Origin: Rhodococcus sp. NBC_00297
Lineage (GTDB): Bacteria; Actinomycetota; Actinomycetes; Mycobacteriales; Mycobacteriaceae
Reading direction: 5' to 3'
Assembly: GCF_036173065.1 (NCBI RefSeq)
Contig: NZ_CP108041.1
Location: 2,793,001-2,857,000, forward strand
DNA length: 64,000 nt
The position numbers and the translations under genes were made by a program. Below the pieces are notes generated by a model. The model saw nothing but the letters and a program-made list of their open reading frames with translations. It did no database searches and was not told the origin of the DNA. Of this stretch, positions 1-8,366 are shown in pieces (the first letter of the stretch is position 1; each line of letters opens with the position of its first letter).

Positions 1-121
1 GGAACTCGTCGTTCGCGGTGAACTCGTCGATCGTGCGCTCGTTACGGGCGCGCACCCACTCGAGGGCGGCGTCGCCGGTCACGTCTTCGAGCCACTCGTA
101 CTTGTCGGTCACACGCACCAT
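1..121 (-). CDS. Prolyl oligopeptidase (S9) N-terminus, partial
   Basis: This is the first 40 or so codons of a minus-strand gene that runs off the left edge. The translation begins MVRVTDKYEWLEDVTGDAAL and continues with a WVRARN motif. That YEWLED...ALEWVRARN pattern is typical of the start of the prolyl oligopeptidase propeller domain, where peptidases cleave after proline in short peptides. The catalytic Ser-Asp-His domain lies outside the window, so activity cannot be judged. Start is ATG at 121; a GTG two codons downstream is an alternative. Confidence 0.7.
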   Translation of the reverse strand, partial: MVRVTDKYEWLEDVTGDAALEWVRARNERTIDEFTANDEF

Positions 122-279
122 TCTGCCCGTGGGGCGACACCGCCGCCGCGTGCGGAAACAGCGCGTGGAGGAATCGTAGTGGCATCAAAACAAGATCGCG
201 GTATGTTTATAGGGTAGTATCACGCCACAAAGGACGGAAAGAGTCCGTATTCGGTCGGGGAGACCATCACAGGGAGTGG
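122..279. other. Divergent intergenic region
   Basis: This spacer separates the minus-strand peptidase from the plus-strand gene at 280 and should hold both promoters. Around 200-220 it is much more AT-rich than its surroundings and contains TATGTT (202-207) and TAGTAT (215-220), either of which could be a -10 element. On the other strand 206-211 reads TATAAA. No convincing -35 element or operator was found. Confidence 0.3.
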
Positions 280-972
280 ATGATGACCGTGTCGATCCAG
301 AGCGACGGCGTCGGAGCCGTGACGAACCACGATGTGGCGGGCCACGGTGTGACGGGTTCCAGGAGCCGTGTCCACGGCACCTCGGCTCGGGGAACCGACT
401 ACGCCGGCGTGCACGTCGTGTACCTCGGTCACCGATCGGCGGTGGTCACGGCAGCGATGCGCCTGATCCTGCCCGGCGCCGAGGTGACCTTCGTCGAGGC
501 GGATCGTCTGCACGAGCTGTCCGTCGACGGTGAGGCGATCGTCCTGATGGACGGGTCGCACGACCCGGCCGACGTCCCCACTCTCCTCGAGGCCGCGGCG
601 CGCCGCAGTGTCGGCATGGTGGTGGGATCGCGCAGCACGACGGGTGGTCGAGACGGATCGTCCGCGCTGCGTCGCGTGGGCACGAGAGTGGCGAACGCGC
701 TGATCCGGCACACCGCAGACCTGCCGCTGCGCGACGTCACCTCCAGCTTCCGCGTGTACACGGGCGACGCCTGGCGATCCATCGACGGCGCCGCGGCGCT
801 TCGCGGAGGTCTCCTCCCGTCCCTCGTCACCTCCGCCCACGCCGTGCACCATCAGCGCTGGATCATTGCCGAGGTGCCGGTGAGCACGCGGCCGCTGTCG
901 GGCACTGCGCGACCGAACGTCGGATCACTCCTGCGCACGGTCGTCGTTCTCGCGAGGCGCCGCCGGGCCTAG
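280..972 (+). CDS. Degenerate GT2 / dolichol-phosphate-mannose synthase-like protein
   Basis: A 230-aa protein whose middle and C-terminal parts resemble polyprenol-phosphate mannosyltransferases of family GT2. It has MDGSHDPADVPTLLEAA, then VVGSR, a GG, and LPLRDVTSSFRVY, in the order found in that family (MDADGSHDP..., VIGSR, RD..SGFR). Two things are odd. The usual N-terminal nucleotide-binding start (VVIPTYNE type) is missing, and the metal-binding Asp-Ala-Asp is shortened to a single Asp. It is probably not a working transferase, or it has another role. RBS AGGGAG at 271-276 supports ATG 280; ATG 283 is also possible. Confidence 0.5.
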   Translation: MMTVSIQSDGVGAVTNHDVAGHGVTGSRSRVHGTSARGTDYAGVHVVYLGHRSAVVTAAMRLILPGAEVTFVEADRLHELSVDGEAIVLMDGSHDPADVPTLLEAAARRSVGMVVGSRSTTGGRDGSSALRRVGTRVANALIRHTADLPLRDVTSSFRVYTGDAWRSIDGAAALRGGLLPSLVTSAHAVHHQRWIIAEVPVSTRPLSGTARPNVGSLLRTVVVLARRRRA

Positions 973-975
973 AGT
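970..975 (+). promoter_or_regulatory. Possible -10 element, leaderless start of TMEM175 gene
   Basis: TAGAGT overlaps the TAG stop of the preceding gene and ends 7 nt before the GTG at 983, the spacing expected for an mRNA starting at the start codon. No Shine-Dalgarno sequence is visible. Inferred from spacing only. Confidence 0.35.
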
Positions 976-982
976 CGTCCGG

Positions 983-1600
983 GTGACCGAACCCGACACC
1001 GAGGTGCGCTCTCAGCAAGGGCTGGACCGCATCGTGTTCTTCTCCGACGCGGTGGTGGCGATCGCCATCACGCTCGTCGTGCTCCCCCTCGTGGACAGTG
1101 CCCGCGACACCCCGGAGGGTGCGGGAGCGTTCCTGCGGGAGAACGGCTTCGCACTCGTCGCCGCGGGCATCAGTTTCGCGGTCATCGCGGGGTTCTGGCG
1201 CGATCATCACGCGCTCTTCACTCGTGTCACGGGGTACGACGAGGTCGTCGTGCGGCTCAACCTCCTGTGGCTCGCCGGCATCGTGCTGATGCCCGTGGCG
1301 ACCGTGCTGGAGGTCGCGGCTCCCCACGGGGACCCGTTGTCGGTGGGGCTGTACCTCGGGGTCATCGCCGTGACCATGATCGTGTCCCGTCTCCTCGCAG
1401 CACGCGTGCGCGCTGCGGGCTTCCTGCGTGGAGATCTGCGTCCCGGTGTGCGCGGCGCGGCGGTGCCCTGGGTTCCGGTCGCTCTGTTCCTGGTGGTCTC
1501 CGCGGTGGCGCTGCTCGTCCCGTCGGTGGGCCTCTACGCACTGCTCGCGATGCTGTTCGCCCCGTTGCTCTCTCGCGCGCTGGCCGGGGGTGCGCGGTGA
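983..1600 (+). CDS. TMEM175-family (DUF1211) potassium channel-like membrane protein
   Basis: A 205-aa polytopic membrane protein. Near the N-terminus (residues 12-30) it carries RIVFFSDAVVAIAITLVVL, the R...FSD signature of the TMEM175/DUF1211 family, followed by about five more hydrophobic segments. Bacterial members have a single six-helix repeat and form K+-selective leak channels as tetramers; the length fits. Its stop overlaps the GTG of the dipeptidase gene (GTGA), so the two are probably co-translated, although no functional link is obvious. Confidence 0.75.
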   Translation: MTEPDTEVRSQQGLDRIVFFSDAVVAIAITLVVLPLVDSARDTPEGAGAFLRENGFALVAAGISFAVIAGFWRDHHALFTRVTGYDEVVVRLNLLWLAGIVLMPVATVLEVAAPHGDPLSVGLYLGVIAVTMIVSRLLAARVRAAGFLRGDLRPGVRGAAVPWVPVALFLVVSAVALLVPSVGLYALLAMLFAPLLSRALAGGAR

Positions 1601-2556
1601 CAGCGCTGTGGGAACAGCACACCTGCCTGCCGCTGTACGCGGACACCGACATCACCGAACTGGCGCGGTACGAGGCGGGGAGCTACCTCTCCGTCAACGT
1701 CGGCTACTCGCCCCACACGAAGGCGTCGGCGACGGAGTTGGCCACGACGTGGAGTGCGCGGGCACTCGCGGACGGTCGCTTCCTTCCGGCGCGGAGCGTG
1801 GCCGACATCGACGAGGCCCGACGACGGGGACTGCGTGCCCTCGCCTTCGACCTCGAAGACTCCGCTCCTCTCGACGGCGACCTCGACAACGTGCGCTACT
1901 TCGTCGAACTGGGCGTGCGCTCGATGCTGCCCACCTACAACCATGCGAACGCCGCGGGATGCGGATGCCTCGACGCCGTCGACACGGGTCTCACCGCCCA
2001 CGGACGCGACCTGATCCGGGCGATGAACGAGGCGGGCATGGCAGCGGACGGGTCGCACTGTTCCCGGCGGACGGGGCTCGACATCGCCGCGACGACGTCC
2101 CGGCCGATGATCTACAGTCATTCCAATTTCGCTGCGCTGTGGGAACATCCGCGGAACATCACCGACGAGCAGGCGCGTGCGTGCGCCGACACCGGCGGCG
2201 TGGTCGGCATCAACGGGGTGGGCATCTTCCTCGGCGTCAACGAGCCCGAACGTCGTGCGGATCGGGTGCGCGCCATGGCCGACCACGTCGAGTACGGAGT
2301 CGACCTTGTCGGGATCGATCACATCGGTGTCGGCAGCGACTACTCCTTCGACCACGAGGACTTCAACACCGAGTTGGCACTCCACCCCGAGGCGTTCTCC
2401 GAGGAGTACACGAGATACGGGGCACTGCAGTGGGTTCCGCCCGAGGACACCCACACGCTCCCGGCCGTGCTCGCCGAGCGCGGCTGGGACGAGAGTGCGG
2501 TGGCGGCTGTGTTCGGCGGCAACTTCCGCCGCGTGGCCGACGCCGTGTGGACCTGA
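1597..2556 (+). CDS. Membrane dipeptidase, peptidase family M19
   Basis: A 319-aa protein of the renal-dipeptidase family, zinc enzymes that cleave dipeptides, often with a D-residue. Visible family motifs are LAFDLEDS (bridging Glu), ADGSHCS, YSHSNF and GIDHIGVGSDYSFD (zinc and catalytic residues), then a C-terminal GGNF. The first zinc motif, normally H-x-D near the N-terminus, reads QHTCLPL, so the Asp position is Cys. Start GTG 1597 overlaps the upstream stop; longer upstream reading frames overlap the channel gene and are unlikely. No signal peptide is seen, so it is probably cytoplasmic. Confidence 0.8.
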   Translation: MTALWEQHTCLPLYADTDITELARYEAGSYLSVNVGYSPHTKASATELATTWSARALADGRFLPARSVADIDEARRRGLRALAFDLEDSAPLDGDLDNVRYFVELGVRSMLPTYNHANAAGCGCLDAVDTGLTAHGRDLIRAMNEAGMAADGSHCSRRTGLDIAATTSRPMIYSHSNFAALWEHPRNITDEQARACADTGGVVGINGVGIFLGVNEPERRADRVRAMADHVEYGVDLVGIDHIGVGSDYSFDHEDFNTELALHPEAFSEEYTRYGALQWVPPEDTHTLPAVLAERGWDESAVAAVFGGNFRRVADAVWT

Positions 2557-2577
2557 CGCCGGCTGGACCCGACCCTG

Positions 2578-3009
2578 TCAGGCGGGCGTCAGGCGGAAGA
2601 TCGGGAACTGTCGCCCCTCCGCCGTCGTCGTGTACTCGAGGAAGCCGGGGGACGCCGAGGTGAACTTCGCCCAGTGAGTCTCCCATTCGTCGTCGGGCAC
2701 CTCGGTGACGTCGACGGCGATGGTGCGTACGGTCGCGTCGTCGCCGGGGACCTCCATGTCGATGCGTGGGTGAGCCCGGAGGTTGTGCACCCATGCGGGA
2801 TCCTTCACCGCCCCGGCCGCGGAGCCCACCACCAACCAGGTGCCGTTCTCGGAGATCGCGAAGAGCGGGTTGAGCCGCACCTCGCCGCTGCGTGCACCGA
2901 TCGAGTGCAGCACCACGAGGTTGTCGCCGAACCCGGCTGTCGCCACGTGTCCACCGTTGTCGCGGAACTCCGCGATGACCATCGAGTTGAAGTCGCTCAT
3001 GGTGGTCAT
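2578..3009 (-). CDS. Deazaflavin (F420)-dependent nitroreductase family protein (DDN-like)
   Basis: A 143-aa single-domain protein of the split beta-barrel family whose best-known member is Ddn of M. tuberculosis. Typical features are LVVLHSIGARSGEVRLNPL (cofactor phosphate binding), WLVVGSAAGAVKDPAWVHNL and HPRIDMEV. Such proteins use reduced F420 to reduce quinones or nitro compounds, often at the membrane. Start is ATG 3009 with GAGGA upstream; ATG 3000 is also possible. It is divergent from the aldo/keto reductase gene, so both may answer the same redox signal (inference). Confidence 0.85.
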   Translation of the reverse strand: MTTMSDFNSMVIAEFRDNGGHVATAGFGDNLVVLHSIGARSGEVRLNPLFAISENGTWLVVGSAAGAVKDPAWVHNLRAHPRIDMEVPGDDATVRTIAVDVTEVPDDEWETHWAKFTSASPGFLEYTTTAEGRQFPIFRLTPA

Positions 3010-3179
3010 TCTGGTGTCCTCGTCGTCGCGACGACCATCGATCCGGAATAACGATTCGACACACCCGTTGCACCAGAGGAGCGGGGCGCCCGCGGGTGGC
3101 TTCACCGCCCCCGTCGCGGGGTACTCCGCGCACACGAGCACGAACTCGGATCACGAACAACGAACAGGAGTTCACGCAC

Positions 3180-4028
3180 ATGAGCCACGTTCCTTCCCTC
3201 TCCCTCAACGACGGCCGGTCCATCCCCCAGCTGGGTTTCGGCGTCTTCCAGATCGAGCCGGAGAAGACCGCCGATGCCGTCCGCACCGCGATCGAGGTGG
3301 GCTACCGCCACTTGGACACCGCGCAGATGTACGGCAACGAGAAGGAGACCGGCCAGGGAGTGAAGGACTCGGGCGTCTCCCGTGACGACGTCTGGATCAC
3401 CAGCAAGCTGAACAACGGCTTCCACCGCCCCGACGACGCCCGTCGCTCGTTCGACGAGACACTCGAGAAGTTGGGCACCGACTACATCGACCTGTTCCTC
3501 ATCCACTGGCCGCTGCCGACGCAGTACGACGGTGACTACGTCTCCACCTGGAAGGTGCTCGAGGAGTTCACGAAGGACGGACGGGCGCGCAGCATCGGTG
3601 TCTCGAACTTCCAGGTGCCGCACCTCGAGAAGCTGGCGCAGGAGACCGAGACCGTCCCGTCGGTCAACCAGATCGAGGTCCACCCGTACTTCTCGAACTA
3701 CCAGGTGCGCGCGTACGGCGCGGAGCACGGCATCGCCACCGAGGCGTGGTCACCCATCGCGCAAGGCAAGGTTCTCGGTGACCCGGAGCTCGAGCGCATC
3801 GCGAAGGACGTCGGCAAGACCACCGCGCAGGTCACCCTTCGCTGGCACATCCAGCGCGGCGACATCATCTTCCCGAAGTCGGTCACGCGGGAGCGCGTCG
3901 AGGCGAACTTCGACATCTTCGACTTCGAACTCGACGACCGTCAGATCGCCGACATCTCGGCGCTGGACAAGGGCGAGGACGGCCGCACCGGCCCCAACCC
4001 CGACACGTTCGACATGATCCCCGACTGA
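3180..4028 (+). CDS. Aldo/keto reductase (AKR5-like)
   Basis: A 282-aa NADPH-dependent carbonyl reductase of the AKR superfamily. The catalytic tetrad is complete: Asp46 and Tyr51 in [11 protein letters not shown], Lys in ITSKL (about residue 76) and His in FLIHWP (about 109). The C-terminal IFPKS...R motif binds the NADPH phosphate. The length and pattern match the 2,5-diketo-gluconate-reductase-like group common in actinomycetes, which reduces small aldehydes and methylglyoxal. ATG 3180 is preceded by CAGGAG at 3165-3170. A strong terminator follows at 4052-4089. Confidence 0.9.
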   Translation: MSHVPSLSLNDGRSIPQLGFGVFQIEPEKTADAVRTAIEVGYRHLDTAQMYGNEKETGQGVKDSGVSRDDVWITSKLNNGFHRPDDARRSFDETLEKLGTDYIDLFLIHWPLPTQYDGDYVSTWKVLEEFTKDGRARSIGVSNFQVPHLEKLAQETETVPSVNQIEVHPYFSNYQVRAYGAEHGIATEAWSPIAQGKVLGDPELERIAKDVGKTTAQVTLRWHIQRGDIIFPKSVTRERVEANFDIFDFELDDRQIADISALDKGEDGRTGPNPDTFDMIPD

Positions 4029-4051
4029 ATAGAGCCGCTGAAATAAAGACA

Positions 4052-4089
4052 CGAAAGGTCCGGTTACCAGCCAGTAGCCGGACCTTTCG
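4052..4089 (+). terminator. Strong hairpin terminator after the aldo/keto reductase gene
   Basis: CGAAAGGTCCGG (4052-4063) pairs perfectly with CCGGACCTTTCG (4078-4089). The stem extends inward by four more pairs (one G-U) to a 6-nt loop. There is no long T tail, as is usual in high-GC actinomycetes. It separates this gene from lpdC. Confidence 0.8.
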
Positions 4090-4112
4090 ATGTGTGTCCG
4101 GATCGACGGGAC

Positions 4113-4118
4113 TAAGGT
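4113..4118 (+). promoter_or_regulatory. Possible -10 element for lpdC
   Basis: TAAGGT ends 8 nt before the GTG at 4127. No Shine-Dalgarno sequence lies between, so the lpdC message may be leaderless. The preceding terminator shows lpdC needs its own promoter in this interval. Inferred from spacing. Confidence 0.4.
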
Positions 4119-4126
4119 GGACAACC

Positions 4127-5530
4127 GTGACCTCACACTATGACGTCGTCGTTCTCGGAGCCGGACCCGGTGGGTACGTCGCAGCCATCCGCGCGGCGCA
4201 GCTGGGCCTGAAAACCGCCATCATCGAGCAGAAGTACTGGGGCGGTGTCTGCCTCAACGTGGGCTGCATCCCGTCCAAGGCTCTGCTGCGCAACGCCGAA
4301 CTGGCGCACCTGTTCACCAAGGAAGCCAAGCAGTTCGGCATCTCCGGTGACGTGTCGTTCGACTTCGGCGCTGCCTACGATCGCAGCCGCAAGGTCGCGG
4401 AAGGTCGCGTCAAGGGCATCCACTTCCTGATGAAGAAGAACAAGATCGACCAGCTCGACGGCAAGGGGTCGTTCACCGACGCCAACACCATCGAGGTGGA
4501 GTTGACGAAGGGTGGCAGCGAGACCGTCACCTTCGACAACGCGATCATCTCCACCGGCAGCACCACGAAGCTGCTGCCCGGAACGTCGCTGAGCGAGAAC
4601 GTCGTGACGTACGAGGAGCAGATCATGACGAAGGAGCTCCCGGGCTCCATCCTCATCGTCGGCGCGGGCGCCATCGGCATGGAGTTCGGGTACGTCCTGA
4701 AGAATTACGGCGTCGACGTCACCATCGTCGAGTTCCTCGATCGCGCGCTCCCGAACGAGGACGAGGACGTCTCCAAGGAGATCGCCAAGCAGTACAAGAA
4801 GCTCGGCGTGAAGATCATGACCGGCGCCGCGGTGCAGAGCATCGACGACGACGGCAGCAAGGTCACCGTCGTGATCAAGAACAACAAGAGCGGCGAGACC
4901 GAGACGGTCACCGTCGACAAGGTCATGCAGTCCGTCGGATTCGCTCCTCGTGTCGAGGGATTCGGGCTCGACAAGACGGGCGTCGAGGTCACCGATCGCG
5001 GGGCCATCGCCATCGACTCGGTCATGCGCACCAACGTGCCGCACATCTACGCGATCGGTGACGTGACGGCGAAGCTGCAGCTCGCCCACGTCGCCGAGGC
5101 ACAGGGTGTCGTGGCGGCCGAGACCATCGGCGGCGCCGAGACGCTTCCCATCGACGACTACCGCTTCATGCCGCGCGCGACCTTCTGCCAGCCCCAGGTG
5201 GCCAGCTTCGGTCTCACCGAGCAGCAGGCCAAGGACGCCGGCCACGACATCAAGGTCGCGACGTTCCCCATGACGGCGAACGGCAAGGCACACGGACTCG
5301 GCGATCCCACCGGCTTCGTCAAGCTCATCGCCGACACGAAGCACGGCGAGCTGCTCGGCGGGCACCTCATCGGACCCGACGTCTCGGAGCTCCTCCCGGA
5401 GCTGACGCTCGCGCAGAAGTGGGACCTGACGGCCACCGAACTCGCGCGCAACGTGCACACGCACCCGACGCTGTCCGAGGCACTGCAGGAGGCCATCCAC
5501 GGCCTCGCAGGGCACATGATCAACTTCTGA
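4127..5530 (+). CDS. lpdC: Dihydrolipoyl dehydrogenase
   Basis: A 467-aa flavoprotein disulfide reductase, the E3 subunit of the 2-oxoacid dehydrogenase complexes; in mycobacteria it also serves the peroxiredoxin/AhpD system. An FAD-binding GAGPGG lies at residues 11-16. The redox-active pair is Cys42/Cys47 in [14 protein letters not shown]. The NAD-binding [12 protein letters not shown] is near residue 182, a second FAD motif is IYAIGDVT, and the C-terminal HTHPTLSE gives the His-Glu catalytic pair. GTG 4127 places the FAD motif at the usual distance from the N-terminus. It is the Rv0462 equivalent at the head of a conserved gene order. Confidence 0.95.
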   Translation: MTSHYDVVVLGAGPGGYVAAIRAAQLGLKTAIIEQKYWGGVCLNVGCIPSKALLRNAELAHLFTKEAKQFGISGDVSFDFGAAYDRSRKVAEGRVKGIHFLMKKNKIDQLDGKGSFTDANTIEVELTKGGSETVTFDNAIISTGSTTKLLPGTSLSENVVTYEEQIMTKELPGSILIVGAGAIGMEFGYVLKNYGVDVTIVEFLDRALPNEDEDVSKEIAKQYKKLGVKIMTGAAVQSIDDDGSKVTVVIKNNKSGETETVTVDKVMQSVGFAPRVEGFGLDKTGVEVTDRGAIAIDSVMRTNVPHIYAIGDVTAKLQLAHVAEAQGVVAAETIGGAETLPIDDYRFMPRATFCQPQVASFGLTEQQAKDAGHDIKVATFPMTANGKAHGLGDPTGFVKLIADTKHGELLGGHLIGPDVSELLPELTLAQKWDLTATELARNVHTHPTLSEALQEAIHGLAGHMINF

Positions 5531-5538
5531 TCTTCCGA

Positions 5539-5580
5539 CGAGAACACCCCGGCCGCTCACGAGCGACCGGGGTGTTCTCG
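5539..5580. terminator. Bidirectional terminator between lpdC and the AhpD-like gene
   Basis: CGAGAACACCCCGG (5539-5552) and CCGGGGTGTTCTCG (5567-5580) form a perfect 14-bp stem with a 14-nt loop. It lies between the 3' ends of two convergent genes and can stop transcription from both sides. Confidence 0.85.
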
Positions 5581-5589
5581 TCTGTGCAG

Positions 5590-6126
5590 CTACTGGTAGT
5601 CGCGGGGGATGCGCAGTGTCGTGATCGTGGTGGCGAGTCCGTCGTACTGGGTCACCAGCAGCACGAACTCGATGAGCGATCGGGACGACCAGACGGTCGT
5701 CAGCTCGGTCCACGTGGCGTCGGACAGATCGCGGGTCGACACCAGCTCATCCACCGCCCGCAGGATCAGGGCGGTCCGACTGTCGAGACCCGGAGCGTCG
5801 GGACCGGCGGCGATGGCGTCGGCGAGGGCGTCGTCGATGCCGGCGCGCGCGCCCAGACGGAGGTGATGGTCCTGTTCGTACCGGCAGTCGCGGAGTGCGG
5901 CGACCCGCAGGATCACCGTCTCGGTGTCCTTGCGGGGCAACCCACCGAACGGCATCAGGCGGCCGCTGTAGAACAGCCAGGCGCGGAACAGGCCGCCCGT
6001 CTGTCCCAGAGTGGAGAACAGGTGCATGTCGCCGGTGCGGGTGACCGCGCCGGCCAGTCGGGCGATGCCCCAGTTGACGGGACGCAGCGAGCGGAGGGTG
6101 GCCGGAGGGGTGCGGTGTCCTGTCAC
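5590..6126 (-). CDS. Carboxymuconolactone decarboxylase / AhpD-like protein
   Basis: A 178-aa protein of the CMD/AhpD-like fold. It has LPRKDTETVILRVAALRDCRYEQDHHLRLGARAG, written here only to mark the conserved E..ILR...L..C.YE..HH core around residues 65-95, where Cys and His would form the proton relay or redox centre. Only one Cys is present, in place of the AhpD CxxC pair, so peroxidase activity is doubtful. In M. tuberculosis a CMD-family gene sits at the same place beside lpdC and ramB. GTG 6126 is taken as start; a TTG at 6177 would make the gene begin inside the palindrome at 6172-6189. Confidence 0.75.
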   Translation of the reverse strand: MTGHRTPPATLRSLRPVNWGIARLAGAVTRTGDMHLFSTLGQTGGLFRAWLFYSGRLMPFGGLPRKDTETVILRVAALRDCRYEQDHHLRLGARAGIDDALADAIAAGPDAPGLDSRTALILRAVDELVSTRDLSDATWTELTTVWSSRSLIEFVLLVTQYDGLATTITTLRIPRDYQ

Positions 6127-6171
6127 GTCGCTGAGGCTAACACCCGAGTCGTCCCCCGCTCGGTGATCTGA

Positions 6172-6189
6172 TGTCAAGAACTCTTGACA
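6172..6189. promoter_or_regulatory. Perfect palindrome TGTCAAGA-AC-TCTTGACA, likely operator
   Basis: Two 8-bp arms are separated by 2 bp. The site lies in the divergent region between the AhpD-like gene (minus) and the XRE-regulator/membrane-protein pair (plus). Each arm contains TTGACA, so it may also be the -35 element in both directions. A related half-site, TGACAAG, follows at 6195-6201. The neighbouring HTH protein is the natural candidate to bind it. Confidence 0.6.
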
Positions 6190-6218
6190 CGTAATGACAA
6201 GTGGAGTTGACTCGGATC

Positions 6219-6449
6219 ATGGTCGTGACGAACCGGGTGCGGGAGTTCCGTAAGTCGTCGCGCCTGACCCAGGCGGAACTGGGGCGGGCGTGCGGAGTGA
6301 GCCGGCAGTCGATCGTCTCGGTCGAGGGTGGCGACTATTCGCCCAGCGTGTACCTGGCCCTGAAGCTGGCGGGAGCGCTCGACTCGACGGTCGAGGATCT
6401 CTTCCCGCTCACCCCCGATGATCGGCTCGACTACGAGGAGGAATCCTGA
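6219..6449 (+). CDS. Small XRE/Cro-CI family transcriptional regulator
   Basis: A 76-aa protein that is nearly all helix-turn-helix: TNRVREFRKSS..TQAELGRACGVSRQSIVSVEGGDYSPSVYLALKLAGAL followed by an acidic tail. This matches the short regulators often encoded just upstream of a small membrane protein. The stop overlaps the ATG of the membrane protein by one base, so they are translationally coupled. ATG 6219 is chosen because family members start a few residues before the NRVRE motif; GTG 6201 is a longer option. The palindrome 30 bp upstream suggests autoregulation. Confidence 0.8.
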   Translation: MVVTNRVREFRKSSRLTQAELGRACGVSRQSIVSVEGGDYSPSVYLALKLAGALDSTVEDLFPLTPDDRLDYEEES

Positions 6450-6943
6450 TGAGTACCTTCACCGCGACGATGCGTTTCGTCGGCGATCTGGACAGCGAGT
6501 TCTATGACGACGAGCGTCAGAGGGACGTGTGGAACGAGTCTGCCGCCGTGGGTCTGCAATTGCACATCTTCGGCGGGCTGATCGCCGCCGCCGTCCTCCC
6601 GTGGGCTGCCGGGCCGACAGGTGCGTGGATCTCGTTGGGCATCATCGTCTTCGGTGCGGTCGTGAACTACGCGACCATCGGGTACGCCAAGTCGAAGAAC
6701 GTCGACCTGTTCGCGGAGTCGAGGTGGTTCACGGCGCGCGCCAACGTGACTGCCGCGTTGATGCTCGTCGCATTGGTCGGCATCGGCGTGACGCTCGCTC
6801 CCGACAGGTACCTGCCGAGCCGCGCGGGAGCCGACACGTGGGCGGGCCTGGTGGTCGGGGGGATCGTCGGCGGCGGAGCGGTGGCGCTGATGATCCGGCG
6901 CAGCCGCCGTCGCAAGCAGCAGTTCGAGACCGAAGAGGACTGA
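6449..6943 (+). CDS. Small four-helix membrane protein of unknown function
   Basis: A 164-aa protein with about four hydrophobic segments (near residues 32-50, 57-75, 95-115 and 128-147) and a basic then acidic C-terminal tail (RRSRRRKQQFETEED). I do not recognise a named family. Coupling to the HTH gene follows the common arrangement in which a small regulator and a membrane protein form one unit, the membrane protein possibly sensing the envelope or transporting a signal. The gene ends 1 base before the stop of the convergent ramB gene. Confidence 0.7.
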   Translation: MSTFTATMRFVGDLDSEFYDDERQRDVWNESAAVGLQLHIFGGLIAAAVLPWAAGPTGAWISLGIIVFGAVVNYATIGYAKSKNVDLFAESRWFTARANVTAALMLVALVGIGVTLAPDRYLPSRAGADTWAGLVVGGIVGGGAVALMIRRSRRRKQQFETEED

Positions 6944-6944
6944 G

Positions 6945-8357
6945 TCAACGAATGGTGTACGGCGACACCGAGCTTCGATGTTCGTCGATGTCGAGTTCCT
7001 TGCCCAGCGGCGGGAACGCACGCTGCGGGCAGTGGGCACGCTCGCACACGCGGCATCCGGCGCCGATCGGCGTCGCCACGGAGGATCCGTCCAACTCCAG
7101 GCCGTCGGCGTAGACCAACCGATTTCCGTGACGCACTTCGCATCCCAGACCGATGGCGAAGGTCTTGCCGGGTTCGCCGTAGCGCGCCGCTCGCCGCTCC
7201 ACCGTGCGCGCGATCCACAGGTAGCGCCGACCGTCGGGCATCTCGGCGATCTGGGTCATGATCTTGCCCGGGTAGGCGAACGTCTCGTACACGTTCCACA
7301 GCGGGCACGTGCCGCCGCTCGACGAGAAGTGGAACCCGGTGGCCGACTGGCGTTTGGACATGTTGCCGGCACGGTCGACCCGGACGAACGAGAACGGGAC
7401 CCCGCGAAGCGACGGCCGCTGCAGCGTCGAGAGCCGGTGACAGATGGTCTCGTAACTCACCGCGTAGTAGGCGGAGAGTCGTTCGATGTCGTACCGGAAA
7501 TCCTCCGCCACCTCGTGGAAGCGCGCGTACGGAAGCACGGTCGCCGCGGCGAAGTAGTTGGCGAAGCCGAGTCGTGCGAGTGCCCGCGACTCCGCGCCGG
7601 TGAAGCCCCCGTCCTCGACCATGCTGCGGATCAGGTCGCCGTTCTCCAGGTACGCGAGTTCGGCCGCGAAGCGGAACACCTTCTGGCCGGCCGACAGTCG
7701 CGGGGAGATCTCGAGAACACGGGTCCGCGCGTCGAAGCGGTGCAGGACGTTCTCGCCCAGGTCGATGCGCTCGACGACCTGGACGTCGTACAGATTGCGG
7801 AGCCGTTTGGCTATCTCGGCCGCGACGTCCGCCCGGTGGAAGCGCAATCGGTTCGCCAGGTCCTCGGCCGCACGATCGAGTGCGTCGAGGTAGTTCTGGC
7901 GTTGGTAGAAGTAGTCGCGGACCTCCTCGTGCGGTTTCGAGATGGATCCGCTGCCGCTGCCGTCGGCGAAGCGGTCCTCGGTCGCCGCCGCGAGTTGGGC
8001 GGTGGTGTTGCGGTACCGGCGATGCATGTTCACCATCGCGCGTGCCATCGCAGGGTGCGCCGCCACGAAATCGGCGAGTTCGTCGATGTCCGCGTCGACC
8101 TGGACGTCCTGATCGAGGGTGACCTCGCGCAGTTCGGCGACGAGACGCGTGTCGTCCTGCGACGCGAAGAACGTGGTGTCGACGCCGAAGACCGTGGTGA
8201 TGCGCGTCAACACCGCTGACGACAGCGGCCGGACGTCGTGCTCGATCTGGTTCAGGTAGCTGGCCGAGATGTCGAGTCGATCGGCCAGAGCCACCTGGCT
8301 GAGTCCGCGCTCGGTCCGCAACTGGCGGAGACGACTGCCCACGAAGGTCTTGGCCAT
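6945..8357 (-). CDS. ramB: RamB-type regulator of acetate / glyoxylate metabolism
   Basis: A 470-aa XRE regulator of the short-chain fatty-acyl family. The N-terminal HTH is GSRLRQLRTERGLSQVALADRLDISASYLNQIE. The central part is a degenerate IrrE-like domain: the expected HExxH is replaced around FAAELAYLENG. The C-terminal DUF2083 region ends with a cysteine cluster, CRVCERAHCPQRA. RamB of Corynebacterium and Mycobacterium represses isocitrate lyase and related acetate genes, and this gene lies close to aceA as in those genomes. It follows the acetyltransferase-like gene by 9 nt, so the two are probably co-transcribed. Homologous paralogues such as PrpC-linked regulators are the main alternative. 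Confidence 0.88.
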   Translation of the reverse strand: MAKTFVGSRLRQLRTERGLSQVALADRLDISASYLNQIEHDVRPLSSAVLTRITTVFGVDTTFFASQDDTRLVAELREVTLDQDVQVDADIDELADFVAAHPAMARAMVNMHRRYRNTTAQLAAATEDRFADGSGSGSISKPHEEVRDYFYQRQNYLDALDRAAEDLANRLRFHRADVAAEIAKRLRNLYDVQVVERIDLGENVLHRFDARTRVLEISPRLSAGQKVFRFAAELAYLENGDLIRSMVEDGGFTGAESRALARLGFANYFAAATVLPYARFHEVAEDFRYDIERLSAYYAVSYETICHRLSTLQRPSLRGVPFSFVRVDRAGNMSKRQSATGFHFSSSGGTCPLWNVYETFAYPGKIMTQIAEMPDGRRYLWIARTVERRAARYGEPGKTFAIGLGCEVRHGNRLVYADGLELDGSSVATPIGAGCRVCERAHCPQRAFPPLGKELDIDEHRSSVSPYTIR

Positions 8358-8366
8358 GACTGCAAG

